Source: Lachnospiraceae bacterium
GTDB lineage: Bacteria > Bacillota_A > Clostridia > Lachnospirales > Lachnospiraceae
Assembly: GCA_017614185.1 (NCBI GenBank)
Contig: JAGACI010000228.1
Coordinates: forward strand, 1-5,408
Length of the DNA stretch: 5,408 nucleotides
Direction: 5' to 3'
Made by a program: the position numbers and the translations under genes. The notes beneath the pieces are model-generated. The model ran no database searches and was not told the DNA's origin. It saw only the letters and a list, made by a program, of their open reading frames with translations. This document shows, piece after piece, positions 1-4,860 of this stretch (the first letter of the stretch is position 1; each line of letters begins with the position of its first letter).

Positions 1-1
1 C

Positions 2-511
2 GCAGGATGCATCTGGAGAGTTGAGCATGTGGGAACCAACATGAATATACTTATGACACATGAAACTCCCATAAGGATTATTCTTGGAAAGTTTGGCGCG
101 ACCTGCCTTGTAACAACGCTTTCAATTGTCTGGATTGCGGCTTTGTATCTTATTTCGGGAAAAGTTGTGGGGATGGAAGGAAACTTGCCGGATGGACTCT
201 TTATATGGCTTATAATGGGAATCACAGGTGCGTGGGCGATATGTGCGTTCCAGATTTTTATCTCCCTTATAATAAGAAACTTTATTCTTCCGGTTATCAT
301 TGCATTCCTTGGAGGAATAGCCGGACTTGGCTGCATGGCAAAGGGTTTTTACTACCTTACACCCTATTCGCTTTTTGACCTTGCGATGAATCAGAGAGAC
401 TTTGATGCCGAGGCGTTAAGATTTGGCGTTTCAACCGTATTTTGCATAGTATTTTTCGTTATGCTTTCGGTAGTTTACTTAAGGCTTCACGATGTAAGAA
501 CAAACGAATAA
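2..511 (+). CDS. ABC-2 type transporter permease, C-terminal part (5' end outside window)
   Basis: The reading frame is open to the left edge, so the gene begins before the window. The GTG at 29 and ATG at 41 lie inside the conserved region and are not convincing starts, and no Shine-Dalgarno sequence precedes them. The visible 169 residues begin with a segment around 'EHVGTNMNILMTHETPIR' followed by 'GKF'. This matches the soluble coupling segment of ABC-2 permeases of the bacitracin/lantibiotic export type, which have E, GT, P and K at similar positions. About four hydrophobic segments follow (roughly bases 95-160, 195-275, 275-335 and 415-490), consistent with the last four of the six membrane helices usual in proteins of about 240-250 residues. 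The probable role is the membrane half of an export or self-immunity transporter with an ATPase encoded upstream. The substrate cannot be told. The family call is by pattern only. Confidence 0.72.
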   Translation, partial: AGCIWRVEHVGTNMNILMTHETPIRIILGKFGATCLVTTLSIVWIAALYLISGKVVGMEGNLPDGLFIWLIMGITGAWAICAFQIFISLIIRNFILPVIIAFLGGIAGLGCMAKGFYYLTPYSLFDLAMNQRDFDAEALRFGVSTVFCIVFFVMLSVVYLRLHDVRTNE

Positions 512-530
512 AATTAATTGAAGAAAGCGC

Positions 531-559
531 TTGACATAGGCTGATTATTCTTTTATAAT
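531..559 (+). promoter_or_regulatory. Consensus sigma-70/SigA promoter of the tRNA cluster
   Basis: TTGACA (531-536) and TATAAT (554-559) are both perfect consensus hexamers separated by exactly 17 bp. Initiation is expected near 566, about 45 nt before tRNA-Arg. A short hairpin (569-575 with 585-591, loop of 9) lies in the predicted leader. The -35 overlaps a small palindrome, AAGCGCTT, at 525-532. Confidence 0.9.
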
Positions 560-610
560 CGTTTAAGTCGAGCGCTTGGAGTATGCGCTCGTAAGCAAAC
601 CAATTGCTAT

Positions 611-684
<74 letters not shown>

Positions 685-706
685 TTGAAGACTAGAGAGT
701 CTTTAT

Positions 707-780
707 GGTGGATATAGCTCAGTTGGTAGAGCGCCAGATTGTGGTTCTGGATGTCAAGGGTTCGAGCCCCTCTATCCACC
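707..780 (+). tRNA. tRNA-His (anticodon GTG, 741-743)
   Basis: The acceptor stem is GTGGATA/TATCCAC (708-714/773-779). An extra G at 707 (position -1) faces C780 (position 73), the hallmark of tRNA-His recognised by HisRS. The anticodon stem is CCAGA/TCTGG with loop TTGTGGT. CCA is not encoded. It follows tRNA-Arg after 22 nt. Confidence 0.95.
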
Positions 781-848
781 CTGTATTGTGTCTTCGTTTG
801 ACACGCTTGGTGTCGGTGACAGCGTTCGATGCGAATTGTGTCATTTAT

Positions 849-920
849 AGGGCTATCGCCAAGCGGTAAGGCACAGCACTTTGACTGCTGCATTCGCTGG
901 TTCGAATCCAGCTAGCCCTG
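849..920 (+). tRNA. tRNA-Gln (anticodon TTG, 881-883)
   Basis: The acceptor stem is AGGGCTA/TAGCCCT (849-855/913-919). The D stem is GCC/GGC, the anticodon stem CAGCA/TGCTG with loop CTTTGAC, the T stem GCTGG/CCAGC, and the discriminator G920. CCA is not encoded. Unusually, the first pair is A1-U72, whereas bacterial tRNA-Gln normally has U1-A72. It follows tRNA-His after a 68-nt spacer. Confidence 0.95.
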
Positions 921-931
921 CTTAAGAATAT

Positions 932-1004
932 GGGTGTGTAGCTCAGTTGGTAGAGCACTTGACTTTTAATCAAGTTGTCCCGGGTTCGAACCCCGGCACG
1001 CTCA
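932..1004 (+). tRNA. tRNA-Lys (anticodon TTT, 965-967)
   Basis: The acceptor stem GGGTGTG/CACGCTC contains two G-U pairs. The D stem is GCTC/GAGC, the anticodon stem CTTGA/TCAAG with loop CTTTTAA, the T stem CCGGG/CCCGG, and the discriminator A1004. CCA is not encoded. It is the last tRNA of the cluster, 11 nt after tRNA-Gln and directly before a terminator. Confidence 0.95.
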
Positions 1005-1006
1005 CG

Positions 1007-1038
1007 AATCGTCGCAAAGACTGCGGCGATTTTATTTT
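1007..1038 (+). terminator. Rho-independent terminator of the tRNA cluster
   Basis: The stem ATCGTCGC (1008-1015) pairs with GCGGCGAT (1023-1030) with one G-U pair, around a 7-nt loop. A T-rich run (1031-1038) follows. It lies 3 nt after tRNA-Lys and so separates the tRNA transcript from the amino acid transporter operon. Confidence 0.85.
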
Positions 1039-1043
1039 GGCTG

Positions 1044-1072
1044 TTGACTTTAGCGTGATAACATGATAAAGT
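1044..1072 (+). promoter_or_regulatory. Probable promoter of the amino acid ABC transporter operon
   Basis: TTGACT (1044-1049) differs from the -35 consensus at one base. The -10 is less clear: GATAAA (1065-1070, 15-bp spacing) or TAAAGT (1067-1072, 17-bp spacing). It sits right after the tRNA terminator and about 40 nt before the first gene. No operator, riboswitch or T-box is visible in the short leader. Confidence 0.45.
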
Positions 1073-1112
1073 TTCAGAGTAACACTAAATTACAGTAAGG
1101 GAGAGTAATATT

Positions 1113-1883
1113 ATGAAGAAAGTATTAGCATTAGCACTTGCACTTTGCATGTCACTTTGCCTCTTGGCTTGTGGCGATAAGGAAACAGGAAAGACATTTA
1201 CCGTAGGATTCGATGCAGAATTCCCTCCTTACGGATATATGGATGACAACGGAGAGTACGTTGGATTCGACCTTTCTTTGGCAGAAGAGGTTTGTAATAG
1301 AAGAGGCTGGGAGCTTGTTAAGAGACCTATCGACTGGGATTCCAAGGATATGGAGCTTTCATCAGGCACAATCGACTGCATCTGGAACGGTTTTACAATC
1401 AACGGACGTGAGGATTCTTACACATGGACAGTTCCTTACGTTGACAACAGCCAGGTATTCGTTGTAAGCAAGGATTCAGGTATCTCTACACCCGCAGATC
1501 TTGCAGGCAAGAACGTAGGCGTTCAGAGAGATTCATCAGCACTTGCAGCTTTGAACGAGGATGCTACAGAACTTCGTGACAGCTTCGCAAACCTTATCGA
1601 GTATGCTGATTACAACACAGCATTCCTTGATTTCACAGGCGGCGCTATCGATGCAGTTGCTATGGATATCGGCGTAGCTAACTACCAGATCGAGTCAAGA
1701 GACGGTGAGTACGTAATTCTTGATGAGAAGCTTGCTACAGAGCAGTACGGAGTTGGTTTCTTAAAGGGCAACGACGAGCTTAAGAATAAAGTTGAGGAAA
1801 CATTACTCGAGATGGTTAAGGACGGAACCTTCGCAAAGATTGCCGAAGAGTGGGGCCTTAGCGACGCAGTTTGCCTTAAGTAA
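1113..1883 (+). CDS. Polar amino acid ABC transporter substrate-binding lipoprotein
   Basis: This is a 256-residue periplasmic-type binding protein of the SBP_bac_3 family, the extracellular receptor of the importer encoded downstream. Residues 1-19 form a lipoprotein signal peptide (KK, then a hydrophobic run) ending in lipobox LLAC, with Cys20 the lipid-anchored residue. The mature domain starts with 'FTVGFDAEFPPYGY' (29-42) and 'GFD' (51-53), typical of the first lobe. Arg99 in 'INGRED' fits the residue that holds the ligand alpha-carboxylate. Asp185 in 'AVAMDIGVANY' fits the one that holds the alpha-amino group, so an alpha-amino acid ligand is expected. The exact amino acid cannot be read from the sequence. 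The start is supported by AAGGGAG at 1097-1103. The length is normal for the family. It is the first gene of a three-gene operon. Confidence 0.95.
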   Translation: MKKVLALALALCMSLCLLACGDKETGKTFTVGFDAEFPPYGYMDDNGEYVGFDLSLAEEVCNRRGWELVKRPIDWDSKDMELSSGTIDCIWNGFTINGREDSYTWTVPYVDNSQVFVVSKDSGISTPADLAGKNVGVQRDSSALAALNEDATELRDSFANLIEYADYNTAFLDFTGGAIDAVAMDIGVANYQIESRDGEYVILDEKLATEQYGVGFLKGNDELKNKVEETLLEMVKDGTFAKIAEEWGLSDAVCLK

Positions 1884-1914
1884 TCTGTCTATATAATAAG
1901 GAATACTATTTGCT

Positions 1915-2565
1915 ATGAGTTTTGCGACGATTTTGTTACAACTTAGCAAGGGACTTTTAGTGTCAGTAGAGATCTTTCTGCTGACACTGGTTTTTTCCCT
2001 GCCTTTGGGATTTGTGGTTGCATTCGGAAGGATGTCCAAGAATCCGGTTATAAGAAGCATAACCAAGGTCTACATCTCCATCATGAGAGGTACACCACTT
2101 ATGCTTCAGCTTTTGGTTGTTTATTTTGGACCCAATCTCTTATTCCATGTGCGAATCGGAGAGAACTACCGATTCGTAGCGGTCATCATCGCTTTCTCGA
2201 TTAACTATGCGGCATATTTTGCAGAGATTTACCGCTCCGGCATAGAGTCTATGCCCGTAGGTCAGTACGAGGCAGCCAAGATGCTTGGTTACAACAGGGC
2301 GCAGACATTTTTCCTGATAATTTTACCTCAGGTTATTAAGAGGATCCTTCCTTCGGTAACCAACGAGATTATCACACTTGTAAAGGATACATCCCTTTCA
2401 TTCGCTATCGCACAGGCTGAGATGTTTACAACCGCGAAGCAGATTTCTGCGGCGCAGACAAGCATTATGCCCCTTATGGCAGCAGGCGTTTTCTACTACA
2501 TTTTTAACGCCATAGTCGCATGGGGAATGGAGAGGGTTGAGAAGGCCTTTTCATATTATCGTTAG
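1915..2565 (+). CDS. Polar amino acid ABC transporter permease (HisM/GlnP-type)
   Basis: This 216-residue inner-membrane permease has about five hydrophobic helices (roughly residues 14-38, 54-76, 86-104, 131-147 and 184-204). Family signatures are RGTPLMLQL (58-66) and the cytoplasmic EAA loop EAAKMLGYNRAQTF (119-132), followed by LPQ (137-139). The EAA loop docks on the ATPase. KDTSL (157-161) is also typical of the His/Glu/Gln/Arg/opine permease family. Only one permease gene is present, so it probably works as a homodimer. It lies 31 nt after the binding protein. The Shine-Dalgarno AAGGA (1898-1902) is 12 nt from the ATG, a longer gap than usual. The stop codon overlaps the ribosome binding site of the ATPase gene. 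Confidence 0.95.
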   Translation: MSFATILLQLSKGLLVSVEIFLLTLVFSLPLGFVVAFGRMSKNPVIRSITKVYISIMRGTPLMLQLLVVYFGPNLLFHVRIGENYRFVAVIIAFSINYAAYFAEIYRSGIESMPVGQYEAAKMLGYNRAQTFFLIILPQVIKRILPSVTNEIITLVKDTSLSFAIAQAEMFTTAKQISAAQTSIMPLMAAGVFYYIFNAIVAWGMERVEKAFSYYR

Positions 2566-2569
2566 GAGG
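2564..2569 (+). promoter_or_regulatory. Ribosome binding site deciding the ATPase start
   Basis: AGGAGG begins inside the TAG stop of the permease gene and lies 6 nt before ATG 2576. The frame is open upstream to a TTG at 2537, but that site has no Shine-Dalgarno sequence and would add 13 residues unlike the family. ATG 2576 is therefore the start. The arrangement suggests translational coupling. Confidence 0.88.
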
Positions 2570-2575
2570 TTTAAC

Positions 2576-3328
2576 ATGAAATTACTTGAAATGAATCATG
2601 CAAGAAAAACCTTCGACGAGTTGGAGGTCATAAGAGATATATCCCTGTCAGTTGAGGAAGGCGAAGTCGTTTCCATTATCGGTCCTTCGGGTTCCGGTAA
2701 GTCCACACTTCTTCGATGCGCTGTCATGCTTGAAAAGATGGATGGCGGCGACCTTATCTATTCAGGCAAATATGCAGCAAAGGAAGAGAACGGAAAGAGC
2801 GTTTATGCCGATAAGGCAGAACTTAAGGAGATTCACAAGGTTTTCGGACTTGTGTTCCAGAACTTTAACCTCTTTCCTCATTACAGTGTATTAAAGAACA
2901 TTACGGACAGCCTTGTTCGTGTTGATAAGATGCCAAAGAAAGAGGCCAAAGAGGAAGCAATGGCGCTTCTTAACCAGCTTGGCCTTGAGGATAAGGCGGA
3001 TGCTTATCCTTATCAGTTATCGGGCGGACAGCAGCAGAGAGTTTCCATAGCAAGAGCTCTTGCCAAGAAGCCGAAGATTTTATTCTTCGATGAGCCCACA
3101 TCGGCACTTGATCCCGAGCTTACCGTTGAAGTATTAAAGGTAATCAAGGAACTTGCCGCAAAGCACATGACCATGATTATCGTTACCCATGAGATGCAGT
3201 TTGCAAAGGAAGTTTCCGACCGCATCATCTTCATGGAAGACGGTGTGATTAAAGGCCAGGGAACACCTGATGAAATGTTTAATACAGATGATGAAAGAAT
3301 CAGGGATTTTATAGGGAAGCTTTCTTGA
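2576..3328 (+). CDS. Polar amino acid ABC transporter ATP-binding protein (GlnQ/HisP-type)
   Basis: This 250-residue cytoplasmic ATPase powers the importer. All nucleotide-binding motifs are intact: Walker A GPSGSGKST (36-44), Q-loop Gln95 in 'VFQNFNLFPHYSV', signature LSGGQ (148-152), Walker B ILFFDEP (168-174) with catalytic Glu173, D-loop SALD (176-179) and H-loop His205 in 'VTHEM'. The 'QNFNLFPH' and 'FFDEPTSALDPE' wording is characteristic of the polar amino acid uptake (PAAT) family. Length is normal. It is the last gene of the operon. No terminator follows: its TGA stop lies within the -35 hexamer of the next promoter, so operon transcripts should read into tRNA-Leu. Confidence 0.96.
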   Translation: MKLLEMNHARKTFDELEVIRDISLSVEEGEVVSIIGPSGSGKSTLLRCAVMLEKMDGGDLIYSGKYAAKEENGKSVYADKAELKEIHKVFGLVFQNFNLFPHYSVLKNITDSLVRVDKMPKKEAKEEAMALLNQLGLEDKADAYPYQLSGGQQQRVSIARALAKKPKILFFDEPTSALDPELTVEVLKVIKELAAKHMTMIIVTHEMQFAKEVSDRIIFMEDGVIKGQGTPDEMFNTDDERIRDFIGKLS

Positions 3329-3353
3329 CACAGGACGCTTCAGACGATATAAT
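3325..3353 (+). promoter_or_regulatory. Consensus promoter of tRNA-Leu, overlapping the ATPase stop codon
   Basis: TTGACA (3325-3330) and TATAAT (3348-3353) are perfect hexamers with a 17-bp spacer. The TGA at 3326-3328, the stop of the ATPase gene, is part of the -35 box. The start is expected near 3360, giving a leader of about 147 nt before tRNA-Leu. Confidence 0.88.
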
Positions 3354-3370
3354 TTCCATTGTCTTTGTAA

Positions 3371-3523
3371 AGACAGACGCGGATATGGCGCGTCTGGATA
3401 AAGGATGAATGGGCGGATATGGCGGAATTCATGACAATCGAACGAAGTTCGATTGTAGACAGACGCTGTCGGATGAAATCTAGCGCGTCTGCGTGAAAAT
3501 GAATAGGCGGATATGGCGGAATT
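3371..3523 (+). repeat. Imperfect tandem repeat in the tRNA-Leu leader, containing copies of the tRNA 5' end
   Basis: Two diverged units share three blocks in the same order. AGACAGACGC is at 3371 and 3457. GCGCGTCT is at 3388 and 3483. GCGGATATGGCGGAATT is at 3413 and 3507. The offsets are 86-95 bp, so small indels are present. The second copy of the last block is the true 5' end of tRNA-Leu; the first is a fragment. A further partial copy, GCGGATATGGCG, starts at 3379. Between the units lies a 10-bp perfect inverted repeat (3434-3443/3447-3456, loop GAA). Unit 1 contains a perfect 8-bp hairpin (3374-3381/3389-3396). Confidence 0.8.
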
Positions 3524-3586
3524 GGCAGACGCGCCAGATTTAGGTTCTGGTGGGCAACCGTGCAGGTTCAAGTCCTGTTATCCGCA
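3507..3586 (+). tRNA. tRNA-Leu (anticodon TAG, 3541-3543)
   Basis: The acceptor stem is GCGGATA/TATCCGC (3507-3513/3579-3585) with discriminator A3586, as expected for Leu. The D arm contains the family-typical 'TGGCGGAATTGGCAGACGC'. The anticodon stem is CCAGA/TCTGG with loop TTTAGGT. A variable arm TGGGCAACCGT makes it a class II tRNA with a short arm. The T arm has loop TTCAAGT. CCA is not encoded. It reads CUA and probably other CUN codons. It stands alone between its own promoter and terminator. Confidence 0.95.
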
Positions 3587-3590
3587 GTAA

Positions 3591-3631
3591 AAAGAGACCC
3601 GAGGAGGCTTTGCCCCTCGGGTTTCTTTTTA
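3591..3631 (+). terminator. Strong rho-independent terminator after tRNA-Leu
   Basis: ACCCGAGG (3597-3604) pairs with CCTCGGGT (3615-3622). An inner GGC/GCC pair closes a TTT loop, with A3605 bulged. The stem can extend outward through the flanking A-rich and T-rich tracts (3591-3596/3623-3628). The T-run at 3626-3630 acts on the + strand, and the A-run at 3589-3593 could let it act on the - strand too. Confidence 0.9.
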
Positions 3632-3632
3632 T

Positions 3633-3791
3633 TGCGGATAACTGACACTGAACCAGATGCCTTTGGCATCAGGTTCATCTCAGGGCACATAAAGTGCCCT
3701 TCGGTCAGCGCTAAACGGACGTCCACCGGACGTCCAGCGCCCTGTTATCCGCGACGGACAACTGACACTATTATGAACACTGTTATCCGCA
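3633..3791. repeat. Palindromic element with three internal hairpins, closed by tRNA-Leu-like ends, plus a short deleted copy
   Basis: GCGGATAAC (3634-3642) is the exact inverse of GTTATCCGC (3744-3752), giving a 9-bp closing stem. Inside are three separate hairpins. The first is 12 bp with one A/A mismatch and a TTT loop (3649-3661/3665-3677). The second is 7 bp with loop ATAAA (3682-3688/3694-3700). The third is 8 bp, made of two copies of the self-palindrome GGACGTCC (3717-3724/3728-3735), flanked by GCGCT/AGCGC. A 37-bp derivative follows (3754-3790), with the same beginning (CGGACAACTGACACT against CGGATAACTGACACT) and the same end (CTGTTATCCGC). The outermost pair TGCGGATAAC (3633-3642) and GTTATCCGCA (3782-3791) is also perfect. 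CCTGTTATCCGC is identical to tRNA-Leu 3574-3585. The element lies beyond the tRNA terminator. I do not recognise the family. Confidence 0.75.
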
Positions 3792-3795
3792 AAAA

Positions 3796-4038
3796 GGTAA
3801 TAGTTTCATGCTTTCCTGATTTTATTACCCAATAATTCTCCATTTTAGGTAATAATTTCATGGATTCCTGCATCTATTACCCAAAAAAATCATTTCGTGG
3901 GTAATAATTCCAATAGTTTCCTTTTTTATTACTCAAATCTTTGGCTTTTCGGGTAATAATATGTTACTTCTTCGTTTCTATTACCTTGATCCTCTGTTTT
4001 CCGGGTAATAATTCTGGTTGTATGTTTACTTTATTACT
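3796..4038. repeat. Array of ten alternating-orientation octamers at 26-bp spacing (52-bp period)
   Basis: GGTAATAA (first copy GGTAATAG) occurs at 3796, 3848, 3900, 3952 and 4004, exactly 52 bp apart. Its inverse TTATTACC, or a one- or two-base variant, occurs at 3822, 3874, 3926, 3978 and 4031. Adjacent octamers are therefore 26 bp apart centre to centre, alternating in direction; only the last step is 27. Spacers are 18 bp (last 19). They are T-rich on the + strand and differ from one another, but keep weak similarity by class. Odd spacers tend to start TTTC or TTCC; the first two share TTTCATG and TCCTG. Even spacers tend to start CAA and end TTTTCG-like. There is no coding potential across it. 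Function unknown. Confidence 0.85.
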
Positions 4039-4102
4039 TCAAACAGCCGAAAATGTGGCTTCACAGTAAAGATAGAAGGGGTTTATCCTTATTTCACACC
4101 CA
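4039..4102. other. Rest of the gene-free stretch between array and biotin operator
   Basis: The gene-free stretch runs from 3587 to 4251 and is otherwise filled by the terminator, the palindromic element, the octamer array and the operator-promoter region. In these 64 bases I see only a weak 4-bp inverted repeat (AGCC 4045-4048, GGCT 4057-4060). There is no ORF, promoter or terminator that I can support. Confidence 0.5.
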
Positions 4103-4103
4103 A

Positions 4104-4135
4104 TTGTAAACCTTTGCGCGCAAACGGGTTGACAA
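4104..4135. promoter_or_regulatory. BirA (biotin repressor) operator
   Basis: TTGTAAACC (4104-4112) and GGTTGACAA (4127-4135) form an inverted repeat, 8 of 9 positions matching, separated by 14 bp. The known bacterial BirA site is TTGTAAACC-N14/15-GGTTTACAA, so only one base of the right half departs. The symmetry extends one more pair (A4103/T4136). The right half contains the -35 hexamer of the bioY promoter, so a bound BirA dimer would block RNA polymerase. A birA gene lies at the end of the same cluster. Confidence 0.9.
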
Positions 4136-4159
4136 TCGAGTCGAAGGTGCTAATATAAG
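4129..4159 (+). promoter_or_regulatory. Promoter of the bioY operon
   Basis: The -35 is TTGACA (4129-4134), inside the BirA operator. The -10 is either TAATAT (4151-4156, 16-bp spacing) or TATAAG (4154-4159, 19-bp spacing). The leader to bioY is then about 87 nt and shows no strong structure. Confidence 0.75.
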
Positions 4160-4251
4160 GGATGTTTTGAGGAAAAGATGAATTCACGATGACCTTAATG
4201 AACAAGAAATAATGCAAAATAAATAAGAACTGATACACACGGAGTCAGATT

Positions 4252-4860
4252 ATGAAAAAAAACAGCAAAACATTAAGAATATGTTATATCGCAATCTTTA
4301 CGGCTATTATATGCGTTATATCGCAGCTTCCGGGGATTCCGCTTCCCGGGGGTGTTCCGATGACACTTCAGACATTGGTTATTCCTCTTGCAGGTTTAAT
4401 ACTTGGACCTCTTGATGGATTCGTGGCAACGCTTCTTTATATCCTGCTTGGTATTGTGGGCCTTCCTGTCTTCTCGGGATTTACCGGCGGAATCGGAATA
4501 GTTATGGGAGCCACAGGCGGATTTATTGTATCTTTCCCGCTAATGGCATTATTTGCGGGACTTGGAGACAGGCTTGGTGAAAAAGTCGGAGAAAAATCGG
4601 GAGATAAGTCACGAAAGAAAGCAGTGTATTATGTGAGTCTCTACGCAGGTCTTGTACTTGGAGCAGTAATAAACTATGTGGTAGGTACTCTTTGGTTTGC
4701 GAAGATTTACGTTGGAGCGATTAATTCAGAGAACATGGCAGCCGGTTTCGCAGCCTGTGTACTTCCCTTCATTCCCACTTCAATCATTAAGATTGTCCTT
4801 GCCGGAATTATTGGGTTGACAATCAAGAGAGCTCTTAGGAAAGCAGGCCTTCTTAAGTAA
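4252..4860 (+). CDS. bioY: BioY, substrate-specific (S) component of an ECF biotin transporter
   Basis: This is a 202-residue membrane protein that binds biotin and imports it, usually with a shared ECF module (EcfA/A'/T). No such module genes are in the window. Family marks are PMTLQTLVIPLAGLILGPLDG (36-56), GLPVF (70-74), the glycine-rich stretch 'GFTGGIGIVMGATGGF' (76-91) that includes the biotin-binding region, and 'LPFIPTSIIK' (171-180). About six hydrophobic segments are visible. Two details depart from what I recall of the family: GATGGF where GPTGGY is usual, and TS where the C-terminal motif usually has GD. A charged loop at 104-124, with GEK-GEK-GDK repeats, separates the helices. 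GGAG (4241-4244) lies 7 nt before the ATG. The BirA operator upstream supports the call. The stop overlaps the next start by one base. Confidence 0.93.
   Translation: MKKNSKTLRICYIAIFTAIICVISQLPGIPLPGGVPMTLQTLVIPLAGLILGPLDGFVATLLYILLGIVGLPVFSGFTGGIGIVMGATGGFIVSFPLMALFAGLGDRLGEKVGEKSGDKSRKKAVYYVSLYAGLVLGAVINYVVGTLWFAKIYVGAINSENMAAGFAACVLPFIPTSIIKIVLAGIIGLTIKRALRKAGLLK

Noticed and set aside
798..826. TTGACA between tRNA-His and tRNA-Gln as an internal promoter
   Set aside because: No -10-like hexamer occurs at 16-18 bp spacing. The bases take part in a short GACAC/GTGTC hairpin in the spacer.
3134..3571. 145-codon open frame on the minus strand over the ATPase 3' end and tRNA-Leu
   Set aside because: Its start is antisense to tRNA-Leu ('CPPEPKSGASANSA', a common false protein), and its end is antisense to a clear ABC ATPase gene.
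3578..3791. Replication origin with DnaA boxes (TTATCCGCA-like ninemers) next to an AT-rich region
   Set aside because: The ninemers differ from TTATCCACA by one or more bases, one is simply the tRNA-Leu 3' end, and no replication genes are present. The match is explained by the tRNA-end copies.
3560..3835. 91-codon open frame on the plus strand starting inside tRNA-Leu
   Set aside because: It runs through the tRNA, a terminator and the palindromic element. There is no Shine-Dalgarno sequence and the composition follows the repeats, not codons.
3796..4038. CRISPR array or integron attC sites as an explanation of the 52-bp array
   Set aside because: The conserved part is only 8 bp and alternates in orientation, spacers are 18 bp and partly related to each other, and no cas or integrase gene is near. 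attC core motifs (GTTRRRY/RYYYAAC) are absent.
4178..4226. Chain of tiny overlapping ORFs in the bioY leader (ATG 4178, 4189 and 4212; 4, 7 and 4 codons)
   Set aside because: Only the first has a weak ribosome binding site (GAGG 4169-4172). The peptides show no attenuator-like content, and the region is AT-rich, where such overlaps arise by chance.
4793..4822. Second BirA-like site inside the bioY 3' end (GGTTGACAA at 4814-4822, identical to the operator half)
   Set aside because: The left half keeps only TTGT and the spacing would be 12 bp, the bases are needed for codons, and no -10 box follows the embedded TTGACA.
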